Shown here: positions 8,268 to 17,453 of the stretch, one piece after another | Numbering within the stretch: the stretch's first letter is position 1 | How the letters are laid out: each line of letters begins with the position of its first letter | Assembly (NCBI GenBank): GCA_001296005.1 | Contig: LJHR01000016.1 | Span: 1 to 64,000, forward strand | From: an alpha proteobacterium AAP38 | Lineage (GTDB): Bacteria; Pseudomonadota; Alphaproteobacteria; Azospirillales; Azospirillaceae | Length of the DNA: 64,000 bases | Direction of reading: 5' to 3' | Position numbers and translations under genes: made by a program | Notes under the pieces: model-generated | Told to the model about the DNA's origin: nothing | Database searches by the model: none | Seen by the model: only the letters and a program-made list of their open reading frames with translations

Positions 8268-9890
8268 CTACTTCGTCGGATACGTCCCCAACTTCACCCG
8301 CAACAACTGCGCCCGGTCGGTCAGGTTCAGGCCGTAATCTGTCTGGTCACCGTTCCACACCCGGTTGATGACCCAGGTGCCGTCAACAAACCGACCCTCC
8401 TCCACCCGGTCATAGATGCGGCCCCGGCCCTCGCGCGTGCTGATGAAATCCACCCGCGTATGCACACCGGTGATCAAGTAATCATCCTTGCCCATCTCGA
8501 TCACCACGGCCCCGCCCTTGGGCACGGGATTGCCGGGCGGCTTTTCCATGCCGAACTGGCCCAGACCGTAGGAAAGCTCGACCTTCCAAGGTGCATCGCC
8601 TAGGGCTATAACCTCGCTATGCACCGCCTCCGGCTCCGCCCCGCCCCAGACCTTGCCTTTCAGGCTGCGCTCCGCGATCAGACCGGCGATAGGCGTGACA
8701 GTGCGATAGGCCAGGGCGAACGGTGCCAGGGTTTCGGGTGTCACCTTCTCCGCGCCCAAGGGTGCATTGGCGTAGCCGGTATAATCCAGGCCGAACGGGC
8801 TGAACCCGATCCCCTGCTGCCCCAGCACCGCGAACAGATAGCGGGCATAGACCGCCTTGCTGCCCATTTCCGCCACCATCAGGGCGTTATCGGGGCGGCC
8901 ATATTGTTCCAGCGTCTTCGTGTAGGGCGCATAGCCATCCATGTAGATGTCGGGCGCCAGGAAATCGATGCTGGGGGCCGCCGCTTTCCACACATCCAGG
9001 ACGTTCCAGGTCGGGCCGCCGGCAGAATAGGTGTAGGGGTCCTGATCCTTGAACGGGTCGCGGAGCGCCGCGTTTACATACAGGGGCAGGTCATATTCAC
9101 GGCGGCCCGCCGCCGCCACCGCCTCACAGAAGACGCCGATATGCCAGGCATGGAAGAACTCATCGGCATCCTTGCCGAACACGCTCGCCCAGGTGCCCGG
9201 CTTCTTTCCCATGGCCTTGACCAGCGCGGCGGGCACAGGCCCGTTGAACAGCTTTTCCGCTGCCGGCCCATGGTCGCGGATGGCGCCATAAGTGCCGACC
9301 TCGTTTTCCACCTGCACCATGATGACCGTGCGCTGCGGGTCCACCTTTTTCAGATGTCGCATCAGGGCGGCAAAGGCGCGTTTGTCGGCCTCCAGCGTTT
9401 CCTTGCCATGGGGGGACAGGGAATTGCGGATAATGCCCTTGGCCTCCACCACCCGTGGAAAGCGGTCATTGTTCAGCTTGACCCAGGCCGGCGCATAGTT
9501 GGGGCCGTTATTCTTCCAGGTCGCAAACCAGAGCGGGATCAGCCGCACATTATTGGCGCGGGCCTGTTCCAGCAGATGGTCGACAAAGCTGAAATCGAAC
9601 TGGCCTTCCTTGGGTTCAATCTGTTCCCAGGCAATGGGAACCTGAAGCGTGTTGGCCCCCACCTCCTTCACCGCCGGCCAGACATAGGGCAAGGCGGCGG
9701 GATAATTGCTGGAATTATTGACCTGCGCGCCCAGGATCAGGAACGGCTTACCATCGACCATCAGGGCATGGCGCCCATCCTGCGTCACCATGCGCGGCAA
9801 CGGGGCATCGGCGGCCAGGGCCGGGCCGGCGGAGAGGGCAAGCGACAGCAGACCAGCGGCCAGCAGGTGGGAAAATCGGGAAACAGGCAT
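8268..9890 (-). CDS. GH35 beta-galactosidase, secreted
   Basis: A 540-residue GH35 enzyme with a Sec signal peptide ending near ALAADAP. Catalytic acid/base Glu197 is in VQVENEVG and the nucleophile Glu341 in LMVAEMGSKA. The rest of the barrel is typical (PIAWEQIEP, LIPLWFATWKN), and the C-terminal ~150 residues form the beta domain found in bacterial members of this subgroup. In the Cellvibrio xyloglucan system a GH35 enzyme strips beta-1,2-galactose from xyloglucan oligosaccharides so that alpha-xylosidase can act next; the adjacent GH31 gene supports the same order here. ATG 9890 has GGAG upstream; the frame extends to 10259 only as a shadow of the halogenase gene. It follows the halogenase gene by 34 bases. 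Confidence 0.92.
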   Translation of the reverse strand: MPVSRFSHLLAAGLLSLALSAGPALAADAPLPRMVTQDGRHALMVDGKPFLILGAQVNNSSNYPAALPYVWPAVKEVGANTLQVPIAWEQIEPKEGQFDFSFVDHLLEQARANNVRLIPLWFATWKNNGPNYAPAWVKLNNDRFPRVVEAKGIIRNSLSPHGKETLEADKRAFAALMRHLKKVDPQRTVIMVQVENEVGTYGAIRDHGPAAEKLFNGPVPAALVKAMGKKPGTWASVFGKDADEFFHAWHIGVFCEAVAAAGRREYDLPLYVNAALRDPFKDQDPYTYSAGGPTWNVLDVWKAAAPSIDFLAPDIYMDGYAPYTKTLEQYGRPDNALMVAEMGSKAVYARYLFAVLGQQGIGFSPFGLDYTGYANAPLGAEKVTPETLAPFALAYRTVTPIAGLIAERSLKGKVWGGAEPEAVHSEVIALGDAPWKVELSYGLGQFGMEKPPGNPVPKGGAVVIEMGKDDYLITGVHTRVDFISTREGRGRIYDRVEEGRFVDGTWVINRVWNGDQTDYGLNLTDRAQLLRVKLGTYPTK

Positions 9891-9924
9891 CACGGCTCCA
9901 TTCGGGGTCGGGTGCGGACAAGGT

Positions 9925-11442
9925 TCAGGCGGCGGTGGCCGGCGCCTTGCAATGACGGTCGATGAAATCGCGGTGGGCCGGCATGGTGGCGACCGCCCGC
10001 TGCACATAGTCACGGTGGCGGGACAGGCGCTGCTGCAACTCCCCCGCCGGCATGATGTCGGCCATCGGGTCATACCCGACCGGGTCCACTCCCTGGCCCA
10101 GGAATACGGCAAGCCAACTGGCCTCCGCGAATAACTGCCCATCAAAGCGGGCGACGCGGCCACGGGCGCGGAACAGGTCGATCTTGTGCCGCAGACTGTC
10201 CGGGATCGGCATGGTGCGGCAATAGTTCCAGAAGTCGCTGTCGTCCCGTTCCGTCGCATTGTAATGCAGGATCAGGAAGTCGCGGATCTGCTCATACTCG
10301 ATCTCGCTCAGCCGGTTGAACTCGTCCCGTGTCGCCTGATCGCGGATATCGGTGGGCATCAGGGCCAGCAGGCGGAACAGGGCCGTCTGGATCAGGTGGA
10401 TTGAGGTGCTTTCCAGTGGTTCCAGGAACCCGCCGGCAAGCCCGACACCAAGGACATTGCGCACCCAGGCCTTGTCCCGCCGCCCTGCGGTAAAGCGCAA
10501 CGGGCGGGCATCGGCCAGGGGGCGGCCATCCAGATGGCCCAGCAGCAAGCCCTCCGCCTCCTCATCCGACATGAAGGCCGAGGAATAGACATGACCATTG
10601 CCGATCCGATGCTGCAACGGGATGCGCCATTGCCAGCCGGCGGTATGGGCGGTGGAACGGGTATAGGGTGTGATGTCCCGCCCGCCCTCGCAAGGAACCG
10701 CCAGCGCGCGGTCGCAGGGCAGCCAGCGGCTCCAGTCCTTGAACCCCACGCCCAGCGTCTGACCCAGCAACAGGGAGCGGAAGCCGGAGCAATCGATGAA
10801 CAGGTCACCCCCGACGCTGCCGCCATCGGCCAGGTCGAGCGCGGTGATATAGCCATCTTCGGCCCGCTGTCGGATGCCGGTGATCCGCCCCTCGATCCGC
10901 GTCACGCCCAGCCCTGTTGCGAAATCGCGCAGGTAGGCGGCGTAAAGGGCGGCGTCGAAATGATAGGCGTAGGACAGAAGCGGGGCCGAGGCTGGCCCCT
11001 GCGGGATTTCGGGCGCGAACCTTCCCTGCCGCGCCGCCACGATGGCGGGGCAATAGTCACCGATATCGGTGCCGTCACCCAGCGCGCGGGCACGCAGCCA
11101 GTAATGGTGGAAGGACACGGCATCGATATTGGCGCCGTAGCTGCCGAACGGGTGGATATAGCTGTGCCCGGTGCGGGTCCAGTTGCGGAATTCGATCCCC
11201 AGCTTGAAACTGGCCTGGGTGCGCGCCACGAAGTCGCGCTCCTCAATACCCAGCAGCTGGTTGAAAAACTGGATAGGCGGGATCGTGGCCTCGCCCACGC
11301 CGACAGTGCCGATCTCGGCAGATTCAATCAGGGTGATACGGCCCAGACGGCCCTTGGTCGCCTTGGCCAAAAGGGCGGCCGTCATCCATCCGGCGGTGCC
11401 GCCGCCGACGATGGTGATGTCGAGAGCCTTTGCCTGCATCAT
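9925..11442 (-). CDS. Flavin-dependent tryptophan-halogenase-family protein
   Basis: A 505-residue flavoprotein of the tryptophan halogenase family. It shows the FAD-binding GGGTAGWMTA near the N terminus, VGVGEATIP, the catalytic Lys80 (ASFKLGIEF), the halogenase signature W270-x-W272-x-I-P (GWQWRIP), and the catalytic Glu344 in EPLEST. All residues needed for hypohalous-acid formation are retained, so it may be active. Such genes recur next to TonB-dependent receptors in Caulobacterales, Xanthomonadales and Sphingomonadales, and related enzymes from those sites halogenate free indoles or phenols in vitro, but the true substrate is unknown. GGGGAGGAGGG precedes two tandem ATGs. It lies between the receptor and the GH35 gene. 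Confidence 0.9.
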   Translation of the reverse strand: MMQAKALDITIVGGGTAGWMTAALLAKATKGRLGRITLIESAEIGTVGVGEATIPPIQFFNQLLGIEERDFVARTQASFKLGIEFRNWTRTGHSYIHPFGSYGANIDAVSFHHYWLRARALGDGTDIGDYCPAIVAARQGRFAPEIPQGPASAPLLSYAYHFDAALYAAYLRDFATGLGVTRIEGRITGIRQRAEDGYITALDLADGGSVGGDLFIDCSGFRSLLLGQTLGVGFKDWSRWLPCDRALAVPCEGGRDITPYTRSTAHTAGWQWRIPLQHRIGNGHVYSSAFMSDEEAEGLLLGHLDGRPLADARPLRFTAGRRDKAWVRNVLGVGLAGGFLEPLESTSIHLIQTALFRLLALMPTDIRDQATRDEFNRLSEIEYEQIRDFLILHYNATERDDSDFWNYCRTMPIPDSLRHKIDLFRARGRVARFDGQLFAEASWLAVFLGQGVDPVGYDPMADIMPAGELQQRLSRHRDYVQRAVATMPAHRDFIDRHCKAPATAA

Positions 11443-11506
11443 CCCTCCTCCCCCTACTATCTGCGCCTTTGCGGCGTCTGCGGTAACGGTAACACAGTCT
11501 TTGATC

Positions 11507-11547
11507 AGAAGAAAAAGAAGCCCGGACCGGTGTTGCCACCGGTCCGG
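11507..11547 (-). terminator. Intrinsic terminator downstream of the TonB receptor gene
   Basis: A perfect 11-base-pair stem, CCGGACCGGTG (11522-11532) and CACCGGTCCGG (11537-11547), with a four-base loop. Read on the minus strand it is followed by CTTCTTTTTCTTC, a good T-rich tract. It sits between the receptor and the halogenase genes and should end or attenuate receptor transcripts. Confidence 0.85.
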
Positions 11548-11586
11548 AAGTTTCCAGCCCTGGGAGGGGCGTGGGGACTGTCGAAA

Positions 11587-14568
11587 TCAATAATTGGCGC
11601 GCAGCACGAAGGTGTAGCGCCGGTCGGCATCCACCCAATTGTGCATTGTCAGCTTGCCCGGAAACCCGACCAGCACCTTGGTGCGGGAATTGGACAGGTT
11701 CGCCGCCTCAACACCGGCCTTGATATGGTCGTTGATGGTGAAGAAGGCGGACGCGTCCAGCTGCCCGTAATCATCCGCCCAGGCCGGGATATTGATATTC
11801 GCCGCCGTGGTGGTAAGCAGGTAACGCTCACGCCAGTTCCAGGCCAGACGCAGGGAGATGGGGCCCTTTTCGTACAGGCCCTGAATGTTGTAGGACCATT
11901 TTGACATGCCCTCCAACGGCAGGTTGGTCGATCCCTGGACATTGGCCTGCTGGTTGGCATCGAACGGATTGACGGCTGCGTTGCGCGTGCCCTTGGACTC
12001 GATATGCGTGATGTTGGCCTGCAGACCCAGCCCGCTGAACGGGTCGGGCAGGAAGTCGTAGAACTGTGAATAGGCCAGTTCGAAGCCCTTGATGCTGCCC
12101 TTGCCCGCATTGTAGGGCCGCGTCGCAAAGACATCGCGGGTCACGCCGTTATTGGTGAATTTCACCGTCTGCAGCGTGTTGGTGATGAAGTCATAGATGT
12201 CCTTGTAGAACACCACGCCTGTCAGGCTGCCCGTCGGCGCGAAATACCATTCCAGCGAGGTATCGAACTGGTTGGAGCGCAGGGGCTTCAGGTCCGGGTT
12301 ACCGGCACTGCCCTTGAACTGATAGACGCAGTCGGTGACATCGCCGGGACCGGCCCCGCTCTGGCAGGTATTGCCGACCAGATGACCGCCATCGGCGGAG
12401 ATATTGGCTGTCGCCTGCAGCTGCTGCAGGTCGGGACGGACGATGGAGCTGCCGGCGGCAAAGCGCCATTGCAGTTCGTCCGTCAGCTTCACACGCACAT
12501 TCAGGCTGGGCAGGAAGTAATCATAGGTCCGCCCCCCTTCAAGCGATGACCGCGCCCCGTTCAGGAAACGCAGATCATCGGCAAGCGCGCTATTGGGATT
12601 GATATTGATGCCCGTGGCCGACTGTACCACGGAGAAGCCCTGGCCCTTGGTTTCGGTATGGACGTAGCGAAGGCCGATATTGCCATCGACATCCTTATCC
12701 TCACCGAACAACTTCACCTGATTGGTAAAGCGGATCAGGCCATAGGCGGCCCAGGTTTCCTCCGACTGCCGGTTCACGCCGCCGCCACCGCCGGTCTGTG
12801 CCTCGTAATCGCCGTTGAAGGGACGCCAGCCGGTGGCCCAATCGGGTTCCAGCTGGATGGAGCGGACTGCGGCGGCACCCTTCACATAATCCTTGGCCAG
12901 ACGGCCGTCGGGGACCAGGAAATTGCCCGGCAGCTGAATGGCGCCGCGCATGAAATCATCATCGCCATAGCTGTAATACGGGACCTTGGAGCCCGCCTTA
13001 TCCAGGGTGGCGAGACCGGCGCCGGTCCAGTTCTGGCTGATCCAGCCCCAGTTATAGTTGCTGTCGCGTGTCACAGCCTCGCGCTTGTTGTGGCGCACGC
13101 CGAACCGGGCTGACGACAGCCAGTCATCGTCGAATGTGTATTCCGTGTCGAACCGTTCGGCCCACTGATCCGCCTGATTGCGCTGATGGTTGTCCATCGC
13201 AGCGTTGTAGTAATAGTTGGCGGGATTGTTGCGATAGCTGTCGGCGATGGACAGGGTCACCTTGGGCAGGCCGCCCGACAGGTCCAGGGTGGAGGCCGGC
13301 ACAGCGGTGCCACTCGGCATCTGGTTGAACAGCGTGAAGTCGATCGCCTTGGTCTTCGACTTCACATACTGGACATCGCCGCTGAAGGACCAGCGGTCGT
13401 TCGGATTGAACTTGATGTTCAGCGAGGCATCTTCGGTGGTCGAATAACGGCGGTTCCAGCGGGCATCCAGCAGGTCGATATCCTGGGTCGTGCCTTTGCC
13501 ATCGGCCTGATTGGCGATGGTGCCCTTGATGAAGTAGCCGCGATCATCATAGGTGAAGCTGGTCCCGGCCGCCGGACCGTTGGCCGACCCAGTATTCAGG
13601 CCGACCACATGCTCCAGCGCTGCCTGTTCGGCGGCAGAGCGCAGATATTGCGCGGTAATGTCCCAGCGTGCGTCAGGCCGCCACTGCACCACGCCGGCCA
13701 CACCGAAACGTTCCCGCTCGAAATCCAGGGTGCGGTAGCCCCAGCCATCGGGAACATAGACCGTCTTGCCCGGTGCGACGCCGGCAATGTAGTTGCCCGG
13801 CTTGTTGGTGGCGTTCGGGTCGGCGCCCACACGCTCGCGATAGGCATTGACGGAGAAGGTGTCGGCGCGGGTGGACAGTTCGGAATAAGCGACATCGAAC
13901 AGCACGCCGAATTCGCCCAGCTTGTTACTTTCCCACCGGTCGGAATAAAGGACGGAGCCGGACGGCTTCGCCTCCTTGCGCAGGTCGGTATAGGAATAAT
14001 CGACGGAACCGGCGAGGATGCGGCCCTTGGCATCGAACGGCGTGCGGGTGCGCAGATTGACCACGCCGCCCAGACCGCCCTCGATCAGGTCAGCTGACGG
14101 ATTCTTATAGACATCGACCCCGGCCATCAGTTCCGGCGGCACATCCTCAAACCCCAGGGCGCGGCCATTATTGGCACCGAAACTGTCGCGGCCATTGAAT
14201 TCGCCGCGCACCAGCGACAGGCCACGGATCTGCACGCCGCTGCCTTCGATGGACAGACGGTCGGCGTCCCGGCCATTGGCGGTGCGACCGATGGTGATAC
14301 CGGGAATGCGCTGCAGAACCTCGGTCACCGACCGGTCCGGCAGGGCGCCGATATCGACGGCGGTGACGCTGTCCACCAGCTGTTCTGCATTCTGTTTGAT
14401 CGCCTGTGCCGACTGCACCTGCGCACGGATGCCAGTAACGATGATTTCTTCAAGCTGACCGCCATTGTCGGCAGTCTGGGCCAGTGCCGCCTGCACTGGA
14501 AACAGCGCTGTCAATGCGATCAGCGATGCGCCCCGGCAAATACCCTTTCGGACCTTGCTCCCACTCAT
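11587..14568 (-). CDS. TonB-dependent receptor (Xanthomonas/Caulobacter type)
   Basis: A 993-residue outer-membrane receptor. A signal peptide ends near AALAQTA and is followed by a TonB-box-like EEIIVTG. The plug domain is clear: LPDRSVTEVLQRIPGI, IRGLSLVRGEFNGR, VDVYKNPSADLIEGGLGG. The rest is a ~22-stranded barrel ending in YTFVLRANY. This subgroup imports oligosaccharides across the outer membrane using TonB energy; next to GH3, GH31, GH35 and GH29 genes the cargo is most likely xyloglucan fragments. A GGGGGGA ribosome site precedes ATG 14568. The gene lies 84 bases after the GH3 gene, with a small stem-loop (14607-14626) between them, and is followed by a strong terminator. Confidence 0.95.
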   Translation of the reverse strand: MSGSKVRKGICRGASLIALTALFPVQAALAQTADNGGQLEEIIVTGIRAQVQSAQAIKQNAEQLVDSVTAVDIGALPDRSVTEVLQRIPGITIGRTANGRDADRLSIEGSGVQIRGLSLVRGEFNGRDSFGANNGRALGFEDVPPELMAGVDVYKNPSADLIEGGLGGVVNLRTRTPFDAKGRILAGSVDYSYTDLRKEAKPSGSVLYSDRWESNKLGEFGVLFDVAYSELSTRADTFSVNAYRERVGADPNATNKPGNYIAGVAPGKTVYVPDGWGYRTLDFERERFGVAGVVQWRPDARWDITAQYLRSAAEQAALEHVVGLNTGSANGPAAGTSFTYDDRGYFIKGTIANQADGKGTTQDIDLLDARWNRRYSTTEDASLNIKFNPNDRWSFSGDVQYVKSKTKAIDFTLFNQMPSGTAVPASTLDLSGGLPKVTLSIADSYRNNPANYYYNAAMDNHQRNQADQWAERFDTEYTFDDDWLSSARFGVRHNKREAVTRDSNYNWGWISQNWTGAGLATLDKAGSKVPYYSYGDDDFMRGAIQLPGNFLVPDGRLAKDYVKGAAAVRSIQLEPDWATGWRPFNGDYEAQTGGGGGVNRQSEETWAAYGLIRFTNQVKLFGEDKDVDGNIGLRYVHTETKGQGFSVVQSATGININPNSALADDLRFLNGARSSLEGGRTYDYFLPSLNVRVKLTDELQWRFAAGSSIVRPDLQQLQATANISADGGHLVGNTCQSGAGPGDVTDCVYQFKGSAGNPDLKPLRSNQFDTSLEWYFAPTGSLTGVVFYKDIYDFITNTLQTVKFTNNGVTRDVFATRPYNAGKGSIKGFELAYSQFYDFLPDPFSGLGLQANITHIESKGTRNAAVNPFDANQQANVQGSTNLPLEGMSKWSYNIQGLYEKGPISLRLAWNWRERYLLTTTAANINIPAWADDYGQLDASAFFTINDHIKAGVEAANLSNSRTKVLVGFPGKLTMHNWVDADRRYTFVLRANY

Positions 14569-14652
14569 CTCAAAATCCCCCCTTACGGTTTTCTTTGGCT
14601 GTGACTGGCATGGTGACCGCCATGCCCCTGGAAAACGTCCCCGCCTGTCGGG

Positions 14653-17226
14653 TCAGGGACGCATAATGGCGGCAGGACAGATGGCATCGGACACATCCGA
14701 CACGATCCTGACCGTCGCGATGGAAAGGCCGGCGGGTGCCCCCGAGGCCAGGGTGAAAGGTGTCTCAACCGCCTTCAGCTGTGCGCCCGCCTGCTTGAAA
14801 CAGGACAGGCGCAGCTTCACCGACCGCCATTGCCCCACGGGCGATGCGGCCAGGGTCGGCGTCAGGTCCAGGGCGGCACCCTGCCCGATGGCAATCCGCA
14901 CGGGACCCGCCGGTGCCTGATCGACGCGGTAATCCAGCAGCAGGGCATTACCCAGGGACAGGCGGTCCAGGTCCAGCGCCGGTCCACCTGTGACGGTCAG
15001 GGCGGCATCGCCCTTGCCTGTCCAGGTCAGCGCCCGTCCCGCCCCCTGCAGCCCGCCGGCATCGACGGGCCGCAGCGACAAGGCCTCCCCCACTGCTACC
15101 GTGCTACCGTCATTGCCGACGGGCACCTGCACCGCGCCCTGGCGCAGGGTGAATTTCCACGGCGCCGGGTTGCGGCCCCGCGCGAACCAGGTGTCGGTAT
15201 TGGCCGAAGCCGGCGACACGCCCGATTGCTCGGGCAAGGGTTGCGCCAGCACGGCAGCGGCCTTGGATGTGCCCGCATAATCCAGGCCATAGCCAAGCGG
15301 GAACAGCGGCGCATATCCCGCCTGCCCCTTGTTCAACACGGCCTGCGCCGCATTGGCAGGCCAGGAGAAGGACAGGCGGCCCTTGAAATCGCGGCGCGGC
15401 TTGCCCGTCCGGTCACCGATCAGGACATCGGCGATGGCCCCGCCCTCGCTGCCCGGAAGCCAGGCGGCGACAAAGGCATCGGATGCATTGATCTCCGGAT
15501 TGACCCAGAGCGGGCGGCCAGACAGGAACACGGCGACCACCGGAATGCCGCGCGCCCGCAGGTTTTTCAGCAAGGCCAGATCGGATTTGTCACCCGGCTG
15601 ATATTCCAGGGTCGGGATATCGCCCTGCCCCTCGGCATAGGGCATTTCGCCGAAGACCACGATGGCGGCATCGACCTTGTCACCGGCGCTGCCGTCCACG
15701 GACAGGATGGCCTCGCCCCCCTGCGCCGACAATGTTTCCTTCAAGCCCGCATAGATCGACTGCGCATTGGGGAAGTCGCTGTTCTTGTTCCCCGTCCCCT
15801 GCCAGGACAAGGACCAGCCCCCCGATTGCCGCCCAATATCATTGGCACCGCTGCCGGCCACCAGCACCCTGGCGTTGGCTTTCAGCGGCAGGATATTGCC
15901 CTGGTTTTTCAGCAGGACCAGTGACTTGGCCGCCGCCTCCCGTGCCAGGGCACGGTGGTCGGCGCTGCCCAGCAGTTCGCCCCTGCCCTCCAGCGGACGG
16001 GCGGCATCAAACAGGCCCAGGCGGAACTTCACACGCAGGATTCGGCGCACGGCATCATCCAGGCGGGCCATGGGAATGGTCCCCGCCTTGACCTGCGCCA
16101 CCATGTTCTTGAACAGCGCCTTCCAGTCATAGGGCGCCATCAGCATGTCGATGCCGGCCATCACGGAGGCGACGCAATCATCCTCCTTGCAACCCGGTAC
16201 CTGCGCATGTCCGTTCCAGTCGCTGATCACGAACCCGTCGAAGCCCCAGCGATCCTTCAACACGCCATTCAGCAAGGTGCCATTGCCATGCATCTTTACC
16301 CCCTGCCAGGAAGAGAAGCTGACCATGACCGTCATGGCCCCGGCCTGAAGCGCGGGCGGATATCCCGCGGCATGGATGCGGATCAGATCTTCCTCACCAA
16401 CCGCAGTGTCACCCTGGTCGATGCCGTTGGTGGTGCCGCCATCGCCCAGGAAGTGCTTGGCCGACGCGGCCACCCGGCCCTTCTGGACAGCGCTGTCAGA
16501 ACCCGCCGGCGAGTAGGCGCCCTGCAGGCCCTCTACCATCGCGCCGGCATAGCGGCGCACAAGGTCCGGGTCTTCGGAATAACCTTCATAGGTGCGGCCC
16601 CAGCGGTCATCCTGTGGGACAGCCAGGGTGGGAGCGAAGGCCCAGTCGATACCGGATGCCGCCGTTTCCAGTGCTGTCGCGGCACCGATGCGCCGGATCA
16701 GGTCGGGATCGTTGGCAGCACCCAGGCCAATATTGTGCGGGAACAGCGTGGCCCCGACGACATTGCTGTTCCCGTGGACGGCATCGATGCCGAAAATCAG
16801 GGGGATCGGCTCATGACCCGTACGTTGTTCCAGGGCAACGGCGCGCAGTGCGCGGGCCGTATCGACCCAGGGGCCAATGCCCGACCGGTCCGGCGCGTTG
16901 AACGGTGCGCTGTCGCCACCGGCCAGGACGGAGCCCAGCGGATAGTCACGCAGATCCGACGGTTTGATGGAGGGAAGATCGGCCTGAATCATCTGACCCA
17001 CCTTTTCCTCCACACTCATCCGCGACAGCAGAGCGGTGATCTTCGCCTCGGTCGCGGCATCGGCCAGCTTCGGCGCCTTAACCATGGGCCAGCGCGCGGG
17101 ATCGGCAATACCGGCCTTGCCATCGGAGCCGGGCGGCACCGATCCGGCAATGATACCGGTGGCAAAGAACATGGTTGCCGACAGGCCGCCGGCAATACCG
17201 GCCATAAGGATGGTGCGCAGCTTCAT
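14653..17226 (-). CDS. GH3 beta-glucosidase, exported
   Basis: An 857-residue GH3 enzyme with an N-terminal signal/anchor. The first domain is the barrel with KHFLGDGG and the nucleophile Asp in GFVISDWNGH. The second alpha/beta domain has LVLLKNQGNILPL. A C-terminal ~200-residue beta domain resembles that of exo-glucan glucohydrolases (1,4-beta-D-glucan glucohydrolase group). In this locus it should remove terminal glucose once galactose and xylose are gone. ATG 17226 has GGAAGG upstream; the frame runs on to 17367 through the promoter region and was not used. It is the first gene of the minus-strand series and divergent from the GH29 gene. Family is certain, and the role in xyloglucan is inferred. 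Confidence 0.92.
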   Translation of the reverse strand: MKLRTILMAGIAGGLSATMFFATGIIAGSVPPGSDGKAGIADPARWPMVKAPKLADAATEAKITALLSRMSVEEKVGQMIQADLPSIKPSDLRDYPLGSVLAGGDSAPFNAPDRSGIGPWVDTARALRAVALEQRTGHEPIPLIFGIDAVHGNSNVVGATLFPHNIGLGAANDPDLIRRIGAATALETAASGIDWAFAPTLAVPQDDRWGRTYEGYSEDPDLVRRYAGAMVEGLQGAYSPAGSDSAVQKGRVAASAKHFLGDGGTTNGIDQGDTAVGEEDLIRIHAAGYPPALQAGAMTVMVSFSSWQGVKMHGNGTLLNGVLKDRWGFDGFVISDWNGHAQVPGCKEDDCVASVMAGIDMLMAPYDWKALFKNMVAQVKAGTIPMARLDDAVRRILRVKFRLGLFDAARPLEGRGELLGSADHRALAREAAAKSLVLLKNQGNILPLKANARVLVAGSGANDIGRQSGGWSLSWQGTGNKNSDFPNAQSIYAGLKETLSAQGGEAILSVDGSAGDKVDAAIVVFGEMPYAEGQGDIPTLEYQPGDKSDLALLKNLRARGIPVVAVFLSGRPLWVNPEINASDAFVAAWLPGSEGGAIADVLIGDRTGKPRRDFKGRLSFSWPANAAQAVLNKGQAGYAPLFPLGYGLDYAGTSKAAAVLAQPLPEQSGVSPASANTDTWFARGRNPAPWKFTLRQGAVQVPVGNDGSTVAVGEALSLRPVDAGGLQGAGRALTWTGKGDAALTVTGGPALDLDRLSLGNALLLDYRVDQAPAGPVRIAIGQGAALDLTPTLAASPVGQWRSVKLRLSCFKQAGAQLKAVETPFTLASGAPAGLSIATVRIVSDVSDAICPAAIMRP

Positions 17227-17339
17227 CGAAAGCCTTCCCAGCGGGTGACAGCACGGCCTTTTTGATGGCCGCCTTCCGTGCCCGGTTTCCCCCGAATTCA
17301 CATCCGTCACTATTTCGGATGTTTGTTTTATTAATTCGA

Positions 17340-17353
17340 TGATAGCGCTATCA
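17340..17353. promoter_or_regulatory. LacI-family-type operator
   Basis: TGATAGCGCTATCA is a perfect 14-base palindrome with the central GCGC typical of LacI/GalR operators, close in form to the XylR-type boxes of Caulobacter and Xanthomonas. It lies between the divergent GH3 and GH29 genes. Reading the minus strand, it overlaps a possible promoter (TTGATA, 17-base gap, ATAAAA). No LacI-type regulator is encoded in this window. Confidence 0.7.
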
Positions 17354-17380
17354 ACCGGCGTACGCAAGGGTGTATAGATG

Positions 17381-17395
17381 ATTTATCGGATAAAT
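17381..17395. promoter_or_regulatory. Inverted repeat upstream of the GH29 gene, possible operator
   Basis: ATTTATC-G-GATAAAT is a perfect 7+1+7 inverted repeat, 58 bases before the GH29 start. It differs from the nearby LacI-type palindrome, so it may bind a second regulator. It is too short and AT-rich to be a terminator. Function is inferred only from symmetry and position. Confidence 0.4.
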
Positions 17396-17453
17396 AAGCT
17401 TGGTCACACCGCGATGGGGTGAAGCCAGCGAGACCGATGGGGGAAACGACGGA

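Noticed and set aside
9891-10259. N-terminal extension of the GH35 frame
   Set aside because: It runs antisense-frame through the halogenase gene; the signal peptide and ribosome site at 9890 mark the real start.
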